Shown piece after piece: positions 38,515-47,931 of a stretch of 64,000 nt of DNA; positions within the stretch are counted from its first letter, which is position 1, and every line of letters starts with the position of its first letter. The notes under the pieces are model-generated. The model did no database searches. It was not told the DNA's origin and was given only the letters and a program-made list of their open reading frames with translations. Both the position numbers and the translations under genes were made by a program. This DNA comes from Sphingomonas jejuensis (GTDB lineage: Bacteria; Pseudomonadota; Alphaproteobacteria; Sphingomonadales; Sphingomonadaceae), in the NCBI RefSeq assembly GCF_011927695.1, contig NZ_JAATJE010000002.1, forward strand, positions 1 through 64,000, read 5' to 3'.

Positions 38515-40371
38515 ATGGGTCGTTTGTCACTGAGCCTGAAGGCGGGTCTGATCCCGGCAGCCGCCCTGGTCATGACGGGGGGATGCGCGCCGGTGGAGCA
38601 GGGCGCCCGCCCGGCGACCGCCGCCCCGGCGGCGCAGGGTGCCGCAGACGCCACGCAGGACGCCGCCTTCAACGCCTTCCTGGACGAAGCCTATGATGCG
38701 CAGGTGGCGCTCAGCCCCGAGGCGATGACCAGCCTTGGCATCAAGCGCGACTACGGCAAGCTCGACGACATGACGGATGCGGCCGCCGACCGCAGCCTGG
38801 CCCTGGCCGAACAGCAGGTGGCCGAGATGCGGCGCCGCTTCTCTCCCGACACGCTGTCGGAACAGGGCCGCCTGTCCTATCGCCTGTTCGAGGGCGATCT
38901 TGAGCGCGACCGGCGGGCGCATGCCTTTCGCGCAAACCGCTTCCCCGTCACCAACTCGCGCAGCCCGATGGGATCGATCCCCGTCTTCCTGATCAACGAG
39001 CATGAGGTCGAAAGCGTCGCGGACGCCGAGGCCTATGTCTCGCGCCTGGTCGAGGTCGAGCGGGTGATGGGCGAGATCAGCGACACCGTGCGCCGCCGCG
39101 CCGCGGCCGGCGTGCGCGCGCCAAGCTTCGTCTATGCCCCCGTCGACCGCGACGGTCGCCGCATCATCACGGGCGCGCCATTCGGCGAGGGCGCGGACAG
39201 CCCGGTCTGGGCCGACTTCAAGAAGAAGGTCACGGCTCTCGATGCCCCGCAGGCGGACAAGGACCGCCTGCTGGCCGCCGGCCGCGACGCCCTGGTGGGG
39301 CCGTTCCGCCGCGGCTACGACCGGCTGCTGACCACCATGGCGGAGGTCGGCCGCGACGCCCCGGCCGAGGCGGGCGCATCCACCCTGCCCAACGGCCGTG
39401 CCTTCTATGCCGCCGCGCTCGCCAACGCGACCACCACCGATCTGCCCCCGGCCGAGGTCCACCGCATCGGCCTGGCCGAGGTGGCGCGCATCCAGGCGGA
39501 GATGGAGGTCATCAAGCAGCGGGTGGGCTTCACCGGCACGCTGCAGCAATTCTTCGCGCATGTGACGAGCGGCGATCAGTTCAAATATCCGAACACGGCG
39601 GAGGGGCGTGCCAGCTATCTGCGCGATGCGACCGCGTACATCGACCGCGTCATGTCGGTTGCGCCGGATCTGTTCCGGACGCTGCCGCGCGCTCCGCTGG
39701 AGGTGCGCGCGGTGGAGCCGTTCCGCGAGGCGACCGCGGGCATCGCCTTCTACAACCGTCCCGCGCCCGACGGATCGCGGCCGGGCATCTACTACATCAA
39801 CCTCAGCGACATGACGCAGGTGCTGAAGCCGCAGATCGAGGCGATCAGCTATCATGAAGGCGCGCCCGGCCACCATTTCCAGATCGCGCTGGCGCAGGAG
39901 ATCGAAGGGCTGCCCCGCTTCCGCCGCTTCGGCGGCTACGGCGCCTACACCGAAGGTTGGGGGCTGTATGCCGAGAAGCTGGCCAAGGAGATGGGCTTCT
40001 ACCAGGATCCCTATTCCGACTTCGGCCGGCTCTCCACCGAGCTGTGGCGCGCGGTGCGGCTGGTGCTCGACACGGGGCTGCACGACCAGGGCTGGAGCCG
40101 GGAGCGGGCCCAGCGTTATTTCCGGGAGAACTCGCTTCTCACCGAACGCGACATCGTGAAGGAAGTCGACCGCTACATCGTCAATCCGGGTCAGGCCGCC
40201 AGCTACAAGATCGGCGAGCTGAAGATCCTGGAACTGCGCGAGCGGGCGCGCACCGCGCTCGGCAACCGCTATGACATCCGCGATTTCCACGACGCGGTGC
40301 TCGGCGGCGGCGCGGTGCCGCTGGATGTGCTCGAGGAGCGGGTCGACGCCTACATCGCGGGCGCGCGTTGA
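38515..40371 (+). CDS. DUF885 zinc-peptidase-like lipoprotein
   Basis: This 618-residue exported protein has a signal ending in VMTGGC, which fits a lipoprotein processing site. The zinc motif HEGAPGHH is at residues 447-454, and the helix with GAYTEGWGLYAEKLAKEMG carries the downstream glutamate. This is the DUF885 family, a gluzincin-like group. It would act in the periplasm on peptides. ATG 38515 has GGGGAG upstream. Its stop overlaps the permease start (TGATG), so a peptide-scavenging pair is likely. Confidence 0.87.
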   Translation: MGRLSLSLKAGLIPAAALVMTGGCAPVEQGARPATAAPAAQGAADATQDAAFNAFLDEAYDAQVALSPEAMTSLGIKRDYGKLDDMTDAAADRSLALAEQQVAEMRRRFSPDTLSEQGRLSYRLFEGDLERDRRAHAFRANRFPVTNSRSPMGSIPVFLINEHEVESVADAEAYVSRLVEVERVMGEISDTVRRRAAAGVRAPSFVYAPVDRDGRRIITGAPFGEGADSPVWADFKKKVTALDAPQADKDRLLAAGRDALVGPFRRGYDRLLTTMAEVGRDAPAEAGASTLPNGRAFYAAALANATTTDLPPAEVHRIGLAEVARIQAEMEVIKQRVGFTGTLQQFFAHVTSGDQFKYPNTAEGRASYLRDATAYIDRVMSVAPDLFRTLPRAPLEVRAVEPFREATAGIAFYNRPAPDGSRPGIYYINLSDMTQVLKPQIEAISYHEGAPGHHFQIALAQEIEGLPRFRRFGGYGAYTEGWGLYAEKLAKEMGFYQDPYSDFGRLSTELWRAVRLVLDTGLHDQGWSRERAQRYFRENSLLTERDIVKEVDRYIVNPGQAASYKIGELKILELRERARTALGNRYDIRDFHDAVLGGGAVPLDVLEERVDAYIAGAR

Positions 40372-41774
40372 TGGCGAACTATCTCCACCGCACGCCCATC
40401 GCCGGATCGGCAGCGCCGGAGGAGCGGCTGACGCCCACGCTCGGCTGGCCGCACCTCCTGGCGCTCGGCGTCGGCGCGATCGTCGGCACGGGCATCCTGA
40501 CGCTGATCGGCGTCGGTGCCGACCGCGCGGGGCCGGCCGTCCTGCTGTCGTTCGGCATCGCCGGCCTGATCTGCGCCTGCGCCGCGCTTGCCTATGCCGA
40601 GCTTGCCAGCACCATGCCGCAGGCCGGCAGCGCCTACACCTACAGCTATGCCGTGCTGGGCGAGGTCTTCGCCTGGGTGGTCGGCTGGAGCCTGATCCTC
40701 GAATATTCGCTCGTCGTCTCGACGGTGGCGGTCGGCTGGTCGGGCTATTTCGCCGGCTTCATGACCGGCATCGGCCTTCCGCTGCCCGCCGCGATCGCGC
40801 AGGGGCCGGAGCTTGGCGGCATCGTCAACCTGCCCGCCGTCCTGATCATCGCGGTGGTGGCCGGCCTGCTGCTCGTCGGCACGCGCGAAAGCGCCCGGCT
40901 CAACACCGTGCTGGTGATCATCAAGATCGCCACGCTGATGCTGTTCGTGGGCGTCGCGCTCCCCGCCTTCGATCCTGCCAACCTGGAGCCTTTCATGCCG
41001 TTCGGCTTCGGCAAGTCGGTGAGCGCCGACGGCGTGGAGCGCGGCGTGATGGCGGCGGCGGCGATCATCTTCTTCGCCTTCTACGGCTTCGACGCCATCT
41101 CCACGGCGGCCGAGGAGACGATCAACCCGGAACGCAACCTGGCCATCGGCATCGTCGGGTCGATGGTCGCCTGCACCGTCATCTACGTCGTGGTGGCGCT
41201 GGCGGCGGTGGGCGCCCTGCCCTTCACCGCCTTTGCGCGCTCGCCGGAACCGCTGGCGCTGATCCTGCGCGAGCTCGATCGGGAGGCGGTGGCCGGCATC
41301 GTCGCCGCGGCCGCGGTGGTGGCGCTGCCGACGGTGCTGCTCGCCTTTCTCTATGGGCAGAGCCGCATCTTCCTGGTGATGGCGCGCGACGGTTTCCTGC
41401 CGCGGGGCCTCGCCCGTCTGTCGCGGCGTGGCGTTCCGGCGCGGATCACGATCGTCACCGCCGCGCTCGTGGCGGTGATCGCCGGGATCCTGCCGATCGA
41501 CGAGATCGCGGCACTCGCCAATGCCGGCACGCTGCTCGCCTTCGCCGCCGTTGGCCTGTGCCTGCTGATCCTGCGCCGGCGCATGCCGGATCTGCCGCGC
41601 GGCTTCCGCACGCCCGCCGTGTGGATCGTCGGGCCCGGCGCGATCGCCGGGTGCCTGTACCTGTTCGCCAACCTGCCGGCGAAGACGCAAGGATATTTCC
41701 TGGTGTGGAACCTGATCGGCCTCGCGCTGTATCTCCTTTATGGCGCGCGGCGTGCGGCGGCGGCCCGGGGGTAG
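40371..41774 (+). CDS. APC-family amino-acid permease
   Basis: This 467-residue inner-membrane transporter has about twelve transmembrane helices. The first helix carries GVGAIVGTGILTLIG, the substrate-binding glycine motif of the APC superfamily, and GFDAISTAAEETINPERNLAIGI marks the helix 6 region. It resembles the cationic amino-acid transporter (YfnA/CAT) subgroup. ATG 40371 overlaps the peptidase stop by one base. It probably takes up amino acids released by that peptidase. Confidence 0.9.
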   Translation: MANYLHRTPIAGSAAPEERLTPTLGWPHLLALGVGAIVGTGILTLIGVGADRAGPAVLLSFGIAGLICACAALAYAELASTMPQAGSAYTYSYAVLGEVFAWVVGWSLILEYSLVVSTVAVGWSGYFAGFMTGIGLPLPAAIAQGPELGGIVNLPAVLIIAVVAGLLLVGTRESARLNTVLVIIKIATLMLFVGVALPAFDPANLEPFMPFGFGKSVSADGVERGVMAAAAIIFFAFYGFDAISTAAEETINPERNLAIGIVGSMVACTVIYVVVALAAVGALPFTAFARSPEPLALILRELDREAVAGIVAAAAVVALPTVLLAFLYGQSRIFLVMARDGFLPRGLARLSRRGVPARITIVTAALVAVIAGILPIDEIAALANAGTLLAFAAVGLCLLILRRRMPDLPRGFRTPAVWIVGPGAIAGCLYLFANLPAKTQGYFLVWNLIGLALYLLYGARRAAAARG

Positions 41775-41778
41775 CGAC

Positions 41779-42417
41779 GTGCAGATCCGATTGTTCGATT
41801 ACTGGCGGTCCTCGGCCAGCTACCGTGCGCGCATCGCGCTGGCGCTGAAGGGCGCCCCGTATGAACGCGTGCCGGTCAGCCTGGCGGACGGGGAGCAGCT
41901 CTCCGACGCGCACCGCGCGCGCAACCCGCAGGGCTTCGTGCCGGCGCTGGAGGCCGACGGCACGGTGATCTCGCAATCGCTGGCGATCGTCGACTGGCTG
42001 GATGGCCGCATCCCCGAACCGCGCCTGATCCCGGTGGAGCCCCTGGCGCGGGCCAGGGCGCTGCAGGCGACGATGCTGATCGCGGCCGACATCCATCCGC
42101 TCAACAACCTGCGGGTGCTGAAGCATCTGAAGAACGACCTCGGCCTGTCGGAGGACGCGCGCGACGACTGGGTGCGCCACTGGGTGCGCGAAGGCTTTGA
42201 AGCGTTGGAGCGGCTGGCGGCGGCGGACGCCGGGCGGTTCCTGGGCGGCGACGCGCCGGGCATCGCCGACGTCTTCCTGGTGCCCCAGATGTACAATGCC
42301 CGCCGCTTCGCGCTCGACCTCGCGCCCTTCCCCACGCTGGTGCGGGTGGATGCGGAGGCGCAGGCGCACCCCGCCTTCCAGGACGCGCATCCCGACCGTG
42401 TGAAGCGAACCGCCTGA
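41779..42417 (+). CDS. maiA: Zeta-class glutathione transferase (maleylacetoacetate isomerase-like)
   Basis: This 212-residue protein has the zeta GST N-terminal motif in SSASYRARIALALKG (about 11-25); the usual SSCSYR has Ala in place of Cys. The glutathione contacts GFVPAL and QSLAIVDWLD are present, and a helical C-terminal domain follows. The family isomerises maleylacetoacetate with glutathione in tyrosine and homogentisate breakdown. No hmgA or fahA is next to it. GTG 41779 is the start, 4 bp after the permease stop. Confidence 0.87.
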   Translation: MQIRLFDYWRSSASYRARIALALKGAPYERVPVSLADGEQLSDAHRARNPQGFVPALEADGTVISQSLAIVDWLDGRIPEPRLIPVEPLARARALQATMLIAADIHPLNNLRVLKHLKNDLGLSEDARDDWVRHWVREGFEALERLAAADAGRFLGGDAPGIADVFLVPQMYNARRFALDLAPFPTLVRVDAEAQAHPAFQDAHPDRVKRTA

Positions 42418-42424
42418 CCCGCCG

Positions 42425-44491
42425 ATGATCATTGCCTTCATCCTCGCGCAGGCCGGCGCCGCCGCGCCGCCTGCCCCCACGGACGCCACGCCGCCGCCCG
42501 ATCCCGCCGCTGCGCAGGTGATCGTCGTCACCGGCCTGGGCCTGGCGCCGCCGATCGGCGATGCCGCCTACGCCGCGACGGAGATCGAGCGGACCCGGAT
42601 CGTCTCGTCGGCGAGCGGCCGGCTGGAGGACGTGCTGCGCGACGTGGCGGGGCTGCAGCAGTTCCGCCGGTCCGACGCACGGACCGCGAACCCGACCTCG
42701 CAGGGCCTGACGCTGCGCGGCCTTGGCGGCAACGCGTCGAGCCGGGCGCTGCTGGTCCTGGATGGCGTGCCGCAGACCGACCCGTTCGGCGGCTGGATCA
42801 GCCTGCCCGCCTATGCGCCCGAACGATTGTCGCGGGTGCGGGTGACGCGCGGCGCGGCGAGCGGCGTGTTCGGGCCGGGCGCTCTGGCCGGCACGATCGA
42901 GCTCGACAGCGCAGGGCCGGCGGAGCTGGACGGCATCTCGGCCGATGTCGCCTATGGCAGCCGCGACTCGGTGGATGCCGGCGTCATCCTGGCCGGCCGG
43001 CCGGGCGGCGGCTTCGCCAGCCTGTCGGCCGATTATGCGCGCGGCGACGGCTTCGTGCCGATCGTGCGGGACGCGCGCGGGCCAGCCGACCGCCCCGCCC
43101 CTTACGAGCAGGCGAGCGTCTCAGCGCGCGGTGTGGCACCACTGGGCGCCGCGACCGAGCTGCAGGCGAACATCCTTGCCTTCACCGATGCGCGCGAACG
43201 CGGGGTGGCGTTCACCGACAACCGCACCGATGGCGCGGATGCCAGCCTGCGCGTGGTCGGCCAGGGCGCCCTGCCCTGGTCGACGCTCGTCTATGTGCAG
43301 ACGCGCGCCTTTGCCAGCCGCTTCGCCGCGGTCTCGGCCGGGCGGCAGACCGCGACCCTGACGCTGGACCAGTACAACACGCCCGCGACCGGCCTCGGCG
43401 CCCGCGTGGAGGTGGCCCCGCGCTTCGGCGATGCCGAGCTTCGCCTGGGTGGCGACTGGCGGCGCACCTCGGGCGAGACCAGGGAGCGCTTCAGCTATCA
43501 GGCGGGTCGCCCGACCCGGCTGCGCGAGGCCGGCGGCATGACCGAGACGCTGGGCCTGTTCGCCGATCTCGGGCTGGAAGCGACCGAGGCGCTGACGCTG
43601 AGCCTGGGGGGGCGGATCGATCGCTGGTCGATCCGCGATGGGTCGCGGCAGGAGACGCCGATCGGGACGGGCACCCTCGCCCCCACACTCGCGCTGTTCG
43701 CCGACCGAAGCGGGTGGGAGCCGACCGCGCGCGCCGGTGTCGCGTTCCAGGCCACGCCCGCGCTCACGCTGCGCGCCGCCGCCTACACGGGCTGGCGCCT
43801 GCCGACCCTCAACGAGCTCTACCGGCCGTTCCGCGTCGGTGCCGATGCCACCGCCGCCAACGAGGCGCTTGCGCCCGAACGGCTGCGCGGGGGCGAGATC
43901 GGCCTGACGCTCCGCCCCGCCCCTGGCGTGCGGCTGGCGGTCACCGGCTTCGCCTCTCGGCTGGAGAACGCGATCGCCAACGTCACACTCGCGCGCGGGC
44001 CGGGCACCTTCCCGGGCGTCGGCTTCGTGTCGGCCGCCGGCAGTTACCGCGCGCGGCGCAACCTGGATGCGGTCAACAGCCGCGGCGTCGAGGTCGACGG
44101 CGAGGCGACTGTCGGTGCCCTGCGCCTGTCGGCCGCCTACGCCTTTGCCGATGCGACCGTGGAGGGCGCGGGCGCGGCCGCGGAGCTCGACGGGCTCAGG
44201 CCCGCGCAGGTGCCGCTCCACCAGGCGAGCGCGACCGTCGCCGCCGGGGGCGCATCGCTCACCGCGCGCTATGTCTCCGCGCAGTGGGAGGATGATGCCA
44301 ACCAGCGGCGGCTGGCCCCGGCCTTCACGCTCGACGCGGCCGCCCGCCTGCCGCTGACCGGGCGTTTGGCGGTCGAGGCGCGCGCCGAGAACATCTTCGA
44401 CCAGGTGGTGGAGGCGGCGATCAGCGACGATGGCGTGGTGGAGCGCGCGTCACCGCGCACGCTGTGGATCGGCCTGCGCTACGGCCTTTGA
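42425..44491 (+). CDS. TonB-dependent receptor of unknown substrate
   Basis: This 688-residue outer-membrane receptor has a short signal peptide (MIIAFILAQAGAAAPPA), a proline-rich spacer and the TonB box near VIVVTGLGL. The plug has QGLTLRGLGGNASSRALLVLDGVPQTDPFGGW and VRVTRGAASGVFGPGALAGTIEL, the latter more BtuB-like than siderophore-type. The barrel ends in LWIGLRYGL. It follows the GST gene by 7 bp and overlaps the convergent CitE-like gene by 13 bp. The substrate cannot be deduced. Confidence 0.9.
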   Translation: MIIAFILAQAGAAAPPAPTDATPPPDPAAAQVIVVTGLGLAPPIGDAAYAATEIERTRIVSSASGRLEDVLRDVAGLQQFRRSDARTANPTSQGLTLRGLGGNASSRALLVLDGVPQTDPFGGWISLPAYAPERLSRVRVTRGAASGVFGPGALAGTIELDSAGPAELDGISADVAYGSRDSVDAGVILAGRPGGGFASLSADYARGDGFVPIVRDARGPADRPAPYEQASVSARGVAPLGAATELQANILAFTDARERGVAFTDNRTDGADASLRVVGQGALPWSTLVYVQTRAFASRFAAVSAGRQTATLTLDQYNTPATGLGARVEVAPRFGDAELRLGGDWRRTSGETRERFSYQAGRPTRLREAGGMTETLGLFADLGLEATEALTLSLGGRIDRWSIRDGSRQETPIGTGTLAPTLALFADRSGWEPTARAGVAFQATPALTLRAAAYTGWRLPTLNELYRPFRVGADATAANEALAPERLRGGEIGLTLRPAPGVRLAVTGFASRLENAIANVTLARGPGTFPGVGFVSAAGSYRARRNLDAVNSRGVEVDGEATVGALRLSAAYAFADATVEGAGAAAELDGLRPAQVPLHQASATVAAGGASLTARYVSAQWEDDANQRRLAPAFTLDAAARLPLTGRLAVEARAENIFDQVVEAAISDDGVVERASPRTLWIGLRYGL

Positions 44492-45306
44492 GCGAGCGTC
44501 CGCCGCGCGCGGGCGAGGTGCAGGCGTTCCACCATCTCCCCGCCGACCCGGATCGCCCCGCGATCGGCGGCCGCCGGATCGTCGAACGCTGCGACGATGC
44601 GCATGGCCCGGGCGATCTCCTCGGGTGACGGGCTGAACGCGGCGTTGCACGGCGCCACCTGCGACGGGTGGATCAGCGTCTTGCCGTCGAACCCAAACCG
44701 CCGCGCCTGTGCTGCCTCGGCCGCGAAGAGGGCGGGATCGTCGATGGCGTTGGTGACGCCGTCCAGCACCGCCACGCCATGCGCCCGGGCCGCGAGCACC
44801 GCCTGCAGCATCAGCGGCTGGAACGGCAGGCGGTCCGCGCCCGGATGGATGCCCGTCGCCTCGGCCAGATCGTTGAGCCCGAGGACGAGCGCGGCAACGC
44901 CGGGAACCGCCGCGATGCCCGCGATGGCGAGCGCGGCGGCGGGCGTTTCCACCATCACCCACAGCGGCACCGGCGCCGCCACCGCTCCAAGCTCCGCCGC
45001 CGCCCGCACCTTTGGCAGCAGCACGGCGTCCGGCCGCGCATCGGCCACCATCGCCAGATCGTCGGCGCCCCAGGGCGTGTCGGGCGCGTTCACGCGCACG
45101 ACCAGCTCACGCGATCCGAACCCCCCGGCCCGCACCGCGTCTGCCGCGGCATGGCGGGCCGCGGTCTTCATGTCCGGCGCGACCGCATCCTCCAGGTCCA
45201 GGATCACGACATCGCAGGCAAGCGTCCGCGCCTTGGCGATGGCGCGGGCATTGGTGGCAGGCATGTAGAGCGCGCTGCGGCGCGGCCGGTCCGCCTCAGG
45301 CGTCAT
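44479..45306 (-). CDS. CitE/HpcH-like CoA ester lyase at the end of the paa operon
   Basis: This 275-residue TIM-barrel enzyme of the HpcH/HpaI aldolase (CitE) family starts RRSALYMPATNARAIAKA. Metal and CoA-binding residues are visible in DVVILDLEDAVAPDMK, VRVNAPDTPWG and VMVETPAAAL. FDGKTLIHPSQV is the C-terminal family motif. Members cleave or form malyl-, citramalyl- or beta-hydroxyacyl-CoA. It overlaps the end of paaE by 11 bp, so it is co-transcribed with phenylacetate genes. Its exact substrate is open. Confidence 0.83.
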   Translation of the reverse strand: MTPEADRPRRSALYMPATNARAIAKARTLACDVVILDLEDAVAPDMKTAARHAAADAVRAGGFGSRELVVRVNAPDTPWGADDLAMVADARPDAVLLPKVRAAAELGAVAAPVPLWVMVETPAAALAIAGIAAVPGVAALVLGLNDLAEATGIHPGADRLPFQPLMLQAVLAARAHGVAVLDGVTNAIDDPALFAAEAAQARRFGFDGKTLIHPSQVAPCNAAFSPSPEEIARAMRIVAAFDDPAAADRGAIRVGGEMVERLHLARARRTLAQRP

Positions 45307-46372
45307 AGTCGACCAGAACGTCGTCCGTCTCCGGCACCGCCTGGCAGGTGAGGACATAGCCGTCGGCGACCTCGGCATCGCTCAGGCCGTAATTGACCCG
45401 CATGTCGACCTGGCCGGTGCGCAGCCGCGCGCGGCAGGTGGCGCACACCCCGCCCTTGCACGCATAGGGTGCGGGCAGGCCGGCCGCCCGCACACTGTCC
45501 AGGATGTTCCCCGCCGCCGCGTCGAACGGCACGGTCACCCGGTGCCCTTCCAGCACGACGCCGATCCGCCGGCCGGCGGCCGCGGCCGATCGCGCAACCG
45601 TCTCCGCCGTGGGCGGGGCTCCGGCGGCGGCGAAGCGCTCCAGAAGGATGCGGCCGGTGTCGACGCCGCGCGCAAGCAGCGCCGCCTCCGCCGCCGCCAT
45701 CATCCCGTCGGGGCCGCACAGGAAGAACGCGGTGACCGCAGTTGGATCGATCAGCGTCGACAGGATCTCGTCGCATTTGCCCCGATCCAGCCTGCCGTTC
45801 AGCAGCTCGAACTCGTCCTCCTCGGCCGTCAGGAAATGATGCACGGTGAAGCGGTCGAGATGGCTGTCCTTCAGCGCGGCGAGCTGTTCCAGGAACAGGA
45901 TGCCGCCGGCGTCGCGGTTCCCGTAGAACAGGCTGACGCGCGCCTGCGGATCGGTGGCGAGCGCGGTGCGGATCAGCGAAAGGACGGGCGTGATGCCGGA
46001 CCCGGCAGCAAAGGCGGCATAATGACCGCCCGTCACCCGGCCGAAGTCCCAGGTGAAATGCCCCGCCGGCACCAGGGCGTCGAGCGTGTCGCCCACCCGC
46101 AGCCGCTCCGCGACATGGGTGGAAAAGCGCCCGCCGGGCAGCGCCTTCACAGCAACCCTCAGCTCGTCGTCCGAGGGCGCCGCGCAGATCGAATAGGTGC
46201 GGCGGACATCCTCGCCATCGATCACCGCGCGCAGCGTCAGATACTGGCCCGGCTGGAAGGCGAACAGGTCGGCAAGCTCCGGCGGCACCGCGAAGCGGAT
46301 CGACAGCGCATCGGCGGTCTCGCGCCGCACCTCGGTGACGGTCAGCGGATGGAAGGACGTGCGCGACGACAT
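45296..46372 (-). CDS. paaE: Phenylacetyl-CoA epoxidase reductase subunit
   Basis: This 358-residue iron-sulfur flavoprotein passes electrons from NADPH to the PaaA diiron site. The FAD domain has RRTYSIC (about 61-67), and the nucleotide-binding region has AAGSGITPVLSLI and FFLCGPDGMM. The C-terminal 2Fe-2S ferredoxin domain has CKGGVCATCRARL with a final cysteine in VLTCQ. It lies 50 bp after paaD. Confidence 0.95.
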   Translation of the reverse strand: MSSRTSFHPLTVTEVRRETADALSIRFAVPPELADLFAFQPGQYLTLRAVIDGEDVRRTYSICAAPSDDELRVAVKALPGGRFSTHVAERLRVGDTLDALVPAGHFTWDFGRVTGGHYAAFAAGSGITPVLSLIRTALATDPQARVSLFYGNRDAGGILFLEQLAALKDSHLDRFTVHHFLTAEEDEFELLNGRLDRGKCDEILSTLIDPTAVTAFFLCGPDGMMAAAEAALLARGVDTGRILLERFAAAGAPPTAETVARSAAAAGRRIGVVLEGHRVTVPFDAAAGNILDSVRAAGLPAPYACKGGVCATCRARLRTGQVDMRVNYGLSDAEVADGYVLTCQAVPETDDVLVDYDA

Positions 46373-46422
46373 GGCGGCCTTTCGAATGTGGTCATCGCCC
46401 TACCCGGCCGTCGTGCCGCGGC

Positions 46423-46872
46423 TCAATGGCACTTGAAGCGGTCGAACGGCTCCGCGCACGCCCGACACTGCCACAGCGCCTTGCACGGCGTCGATCCGAA
46501 CCGGCTGACCTCTGCCGTGTCGGTCGATCCGCAGTGCGGGCAGGTCGCGGTCTCCGCCTTGCCCGGCGGCGCGATGCCATAGGCGTGGAGCTTGGCGTGT
46601 CCCTCCGCCGTGATCCAGTCGGTGGTCCAGGGCGGCGACAATTCGGTGCGGATGCCGACAGCGCGAAGCCCGGCATCGTCCAGCGCGCGGCGCACCATCA
46701 GCTCGATCGCGAGCGTGGCCGGGCAGCCGGTGTAGGTCGGGGTCAGCGCGACATCGGTTCCGCCGTCGGCGCGGGGCCGCAAACCCCGGACGATGCCCAG
46801 GTCGGCAAGCGTCACGGCCGGGATCTCGGGGTCCGGCACCGCGCCCGCAACGGCAAGCGCGTCCGCCGTCAC
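46423..46872 (-). CDS. paaD: Phenylacetyl-CoA epoxidase assembly protein PaaD
   Basis: This 149-residue DUF59/MIP18-type protein is thought to mature the iron sites of the epoxidase. The N-terminal part has DPEIPAVTLADLGIVRGL (about 14-31) and TPTYTGCPA with the conserved cysteine. A C-terminal zinc ribbon is formed by CPHCGS and CRACAEPFDRFKC. GTG 46872 is chosen because it overlaps the paaC stop by 4 bp (GTGA). Confidence 0.93.
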   Translation of the reverse strand: MTADALAVAGAVPDPEIPAVTLADLGIVRGLRPRADGGTDVALTPTYTGCPATLAIELMVRRALDDAGLRAVGIRTELSPPWTTDWITAEGHAKLHAYGIAPPGKAETATCPHCGSTDTAEVSRFGSTPCKALWQCRACAEPFDRFKCH

Positions 46873-47636
46873 CAGGTCGCGTCCGGGTGGGTGCGCGGCA
46901 GCACCTGCATCTCGGCCAGAAGATGCCCCAGATGCTCGCCATGCAGCCCGTCGCGGCCGCCGCGAACAGCGTCGGTTCCTGCGGGGCGGTCGAGGCCGGC
47001 ATCCGACAGGACGGCGTCGACGCGGGCGTCCCAGGCCGCACGGATCGGTGCCGGGTCCGGCGCTTCGCCCGCCGTCGCCAGCGTTCGCTGCATCCCGTCG
47101 GCGGCGAACAGCTCGCCCGTCGTGCGCCAGCACCAGGCCAGCCCCTCCGCCATGCGGCGGCGGCTGTCCTCCGTGCCGTCGCCCAGCCGGACGACCCAGT
47201 CGCCCGCGAACTCGACATGGTAGCCGACTTCCTTCACGGCCTTTGCCGCGATTTCGGCCATGCGCGGGTCGGGCGAGCGGGCGAGCGCCTGGAACAGCGG
47301 CAGCTGCCAGGCCGAAAACAGGAACTGCCGCGCGATCGTGCGCGCGAAATCGCCGTTCGGCTGTTCCACCAGCAGGCAGTTTCGGAAATCGCGAACGTCG
47401 CGGTGGAAGGCGAGCCGGTCGGCGTTGCGCCCGGCGCCTTCCAGCTCCCCGGCATAGCCCAGCAGCAGCGTCGCCTGGCCGACGAGGTCGAGCGCGATGT
47501 TGGCGAGCGCAAGATCGATCTCCAGCGTCGGCGCATGGCCGCACCAGGCCGACAGCCGCTGTCCCAGGATCAGCGAGTCGTCGCCAAGGCGCATGGCCTG
47601 CACCATGCGGGCGGGGCGGAGATCGTCGGTCGCCAT
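46869..47636 (-). CDS. paaC: Phenylacetyl-CoA epoxidase structural subunit PaaC
   Basis: This 255-residue ferritin-like helical protein pairs with PaaA. Typical segments are LGDDSLILGQRLSAWCGHAPTLEIDLALANIALDLVGQA (about 18-56) and KAVKEVGYHVEFAGDWVVRLGDGT. It lacks the full diiron ligand set and is structural. ATG 47636 overlaps the paaB stop by one base. Confidence 0.94.
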   Translation of the reverse strand: MATDDLRPARMVQAMRLGDDSLILGQRLSAWCGHAPTLEIDLALANIALDLVGQATLLLGYAGELEGAGRNADRLAFHRDVRDFRNCLLVEQPNGDFARTIARQFLFSAWQLPLFQALARSPDPRMAEIAAKAVKEVGYHVEFAGDWVVRLGDGTEDSRRRMAEGLAWCWRTTGELFAADGMQRTLATAGEAPDPAPIRAAWDARVDAVLSDAGLDRPAGTDAVRGGRDGLHGEHLGHLLAEMQVLPRTHPDATW

Positions 47637-47926
47637 CAGATGTGCCGGATGTTGTCGGGCACCGTGTAGAAGGTCGGATGCCGATAGACCTTGTCCGCCG
47701 CAGGATCGAACAGCTGCGCGGCATCGCCCGGGTCGCTCGCCGTGATCGCGGCGGATGGCACCACCCACAGGCTGACGCCCTCCATGCGGCGGGTGTAGAC
47801 GTCGCGGGCCGCCTGCACGGCCATCGCCGCATCGGCCGCGTGGAGGCTGCCGACATGGCGGTGGGACAGGCCGCCGCGCGTGCGCACGAACACCTCCCAC
47901 AGCGGGAATTCGGACCGGTCGGGCAT
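47636..47926 (-). CDS. paaB: Phenylacetyl-CoA epoxidase subunit PaaB
   Basis: This 96-residue small subunit has the family pattern FPLWEVFVRTRGGLSHRHVGSLHAADAAMA followed by NARDVYTRR-like ARDVYTRRMEGVSLWVV. It bridges PaaA-PaaC dimers. ATG 47926 matches the usual family start; the longer reading frame runs into paaA. Confidence 0.94.
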   Translation of the reverse strand: MPDRSEFPLWEVFVRTRGGLSHRHVGSLHAADAAMAVQAARDVYTRRMEGVSLWVVPSAAITASDPGDAAQLFDPAADKVYRHPTFYTVPDNIRHI

Positions 47927-47931
47927 TCGGC

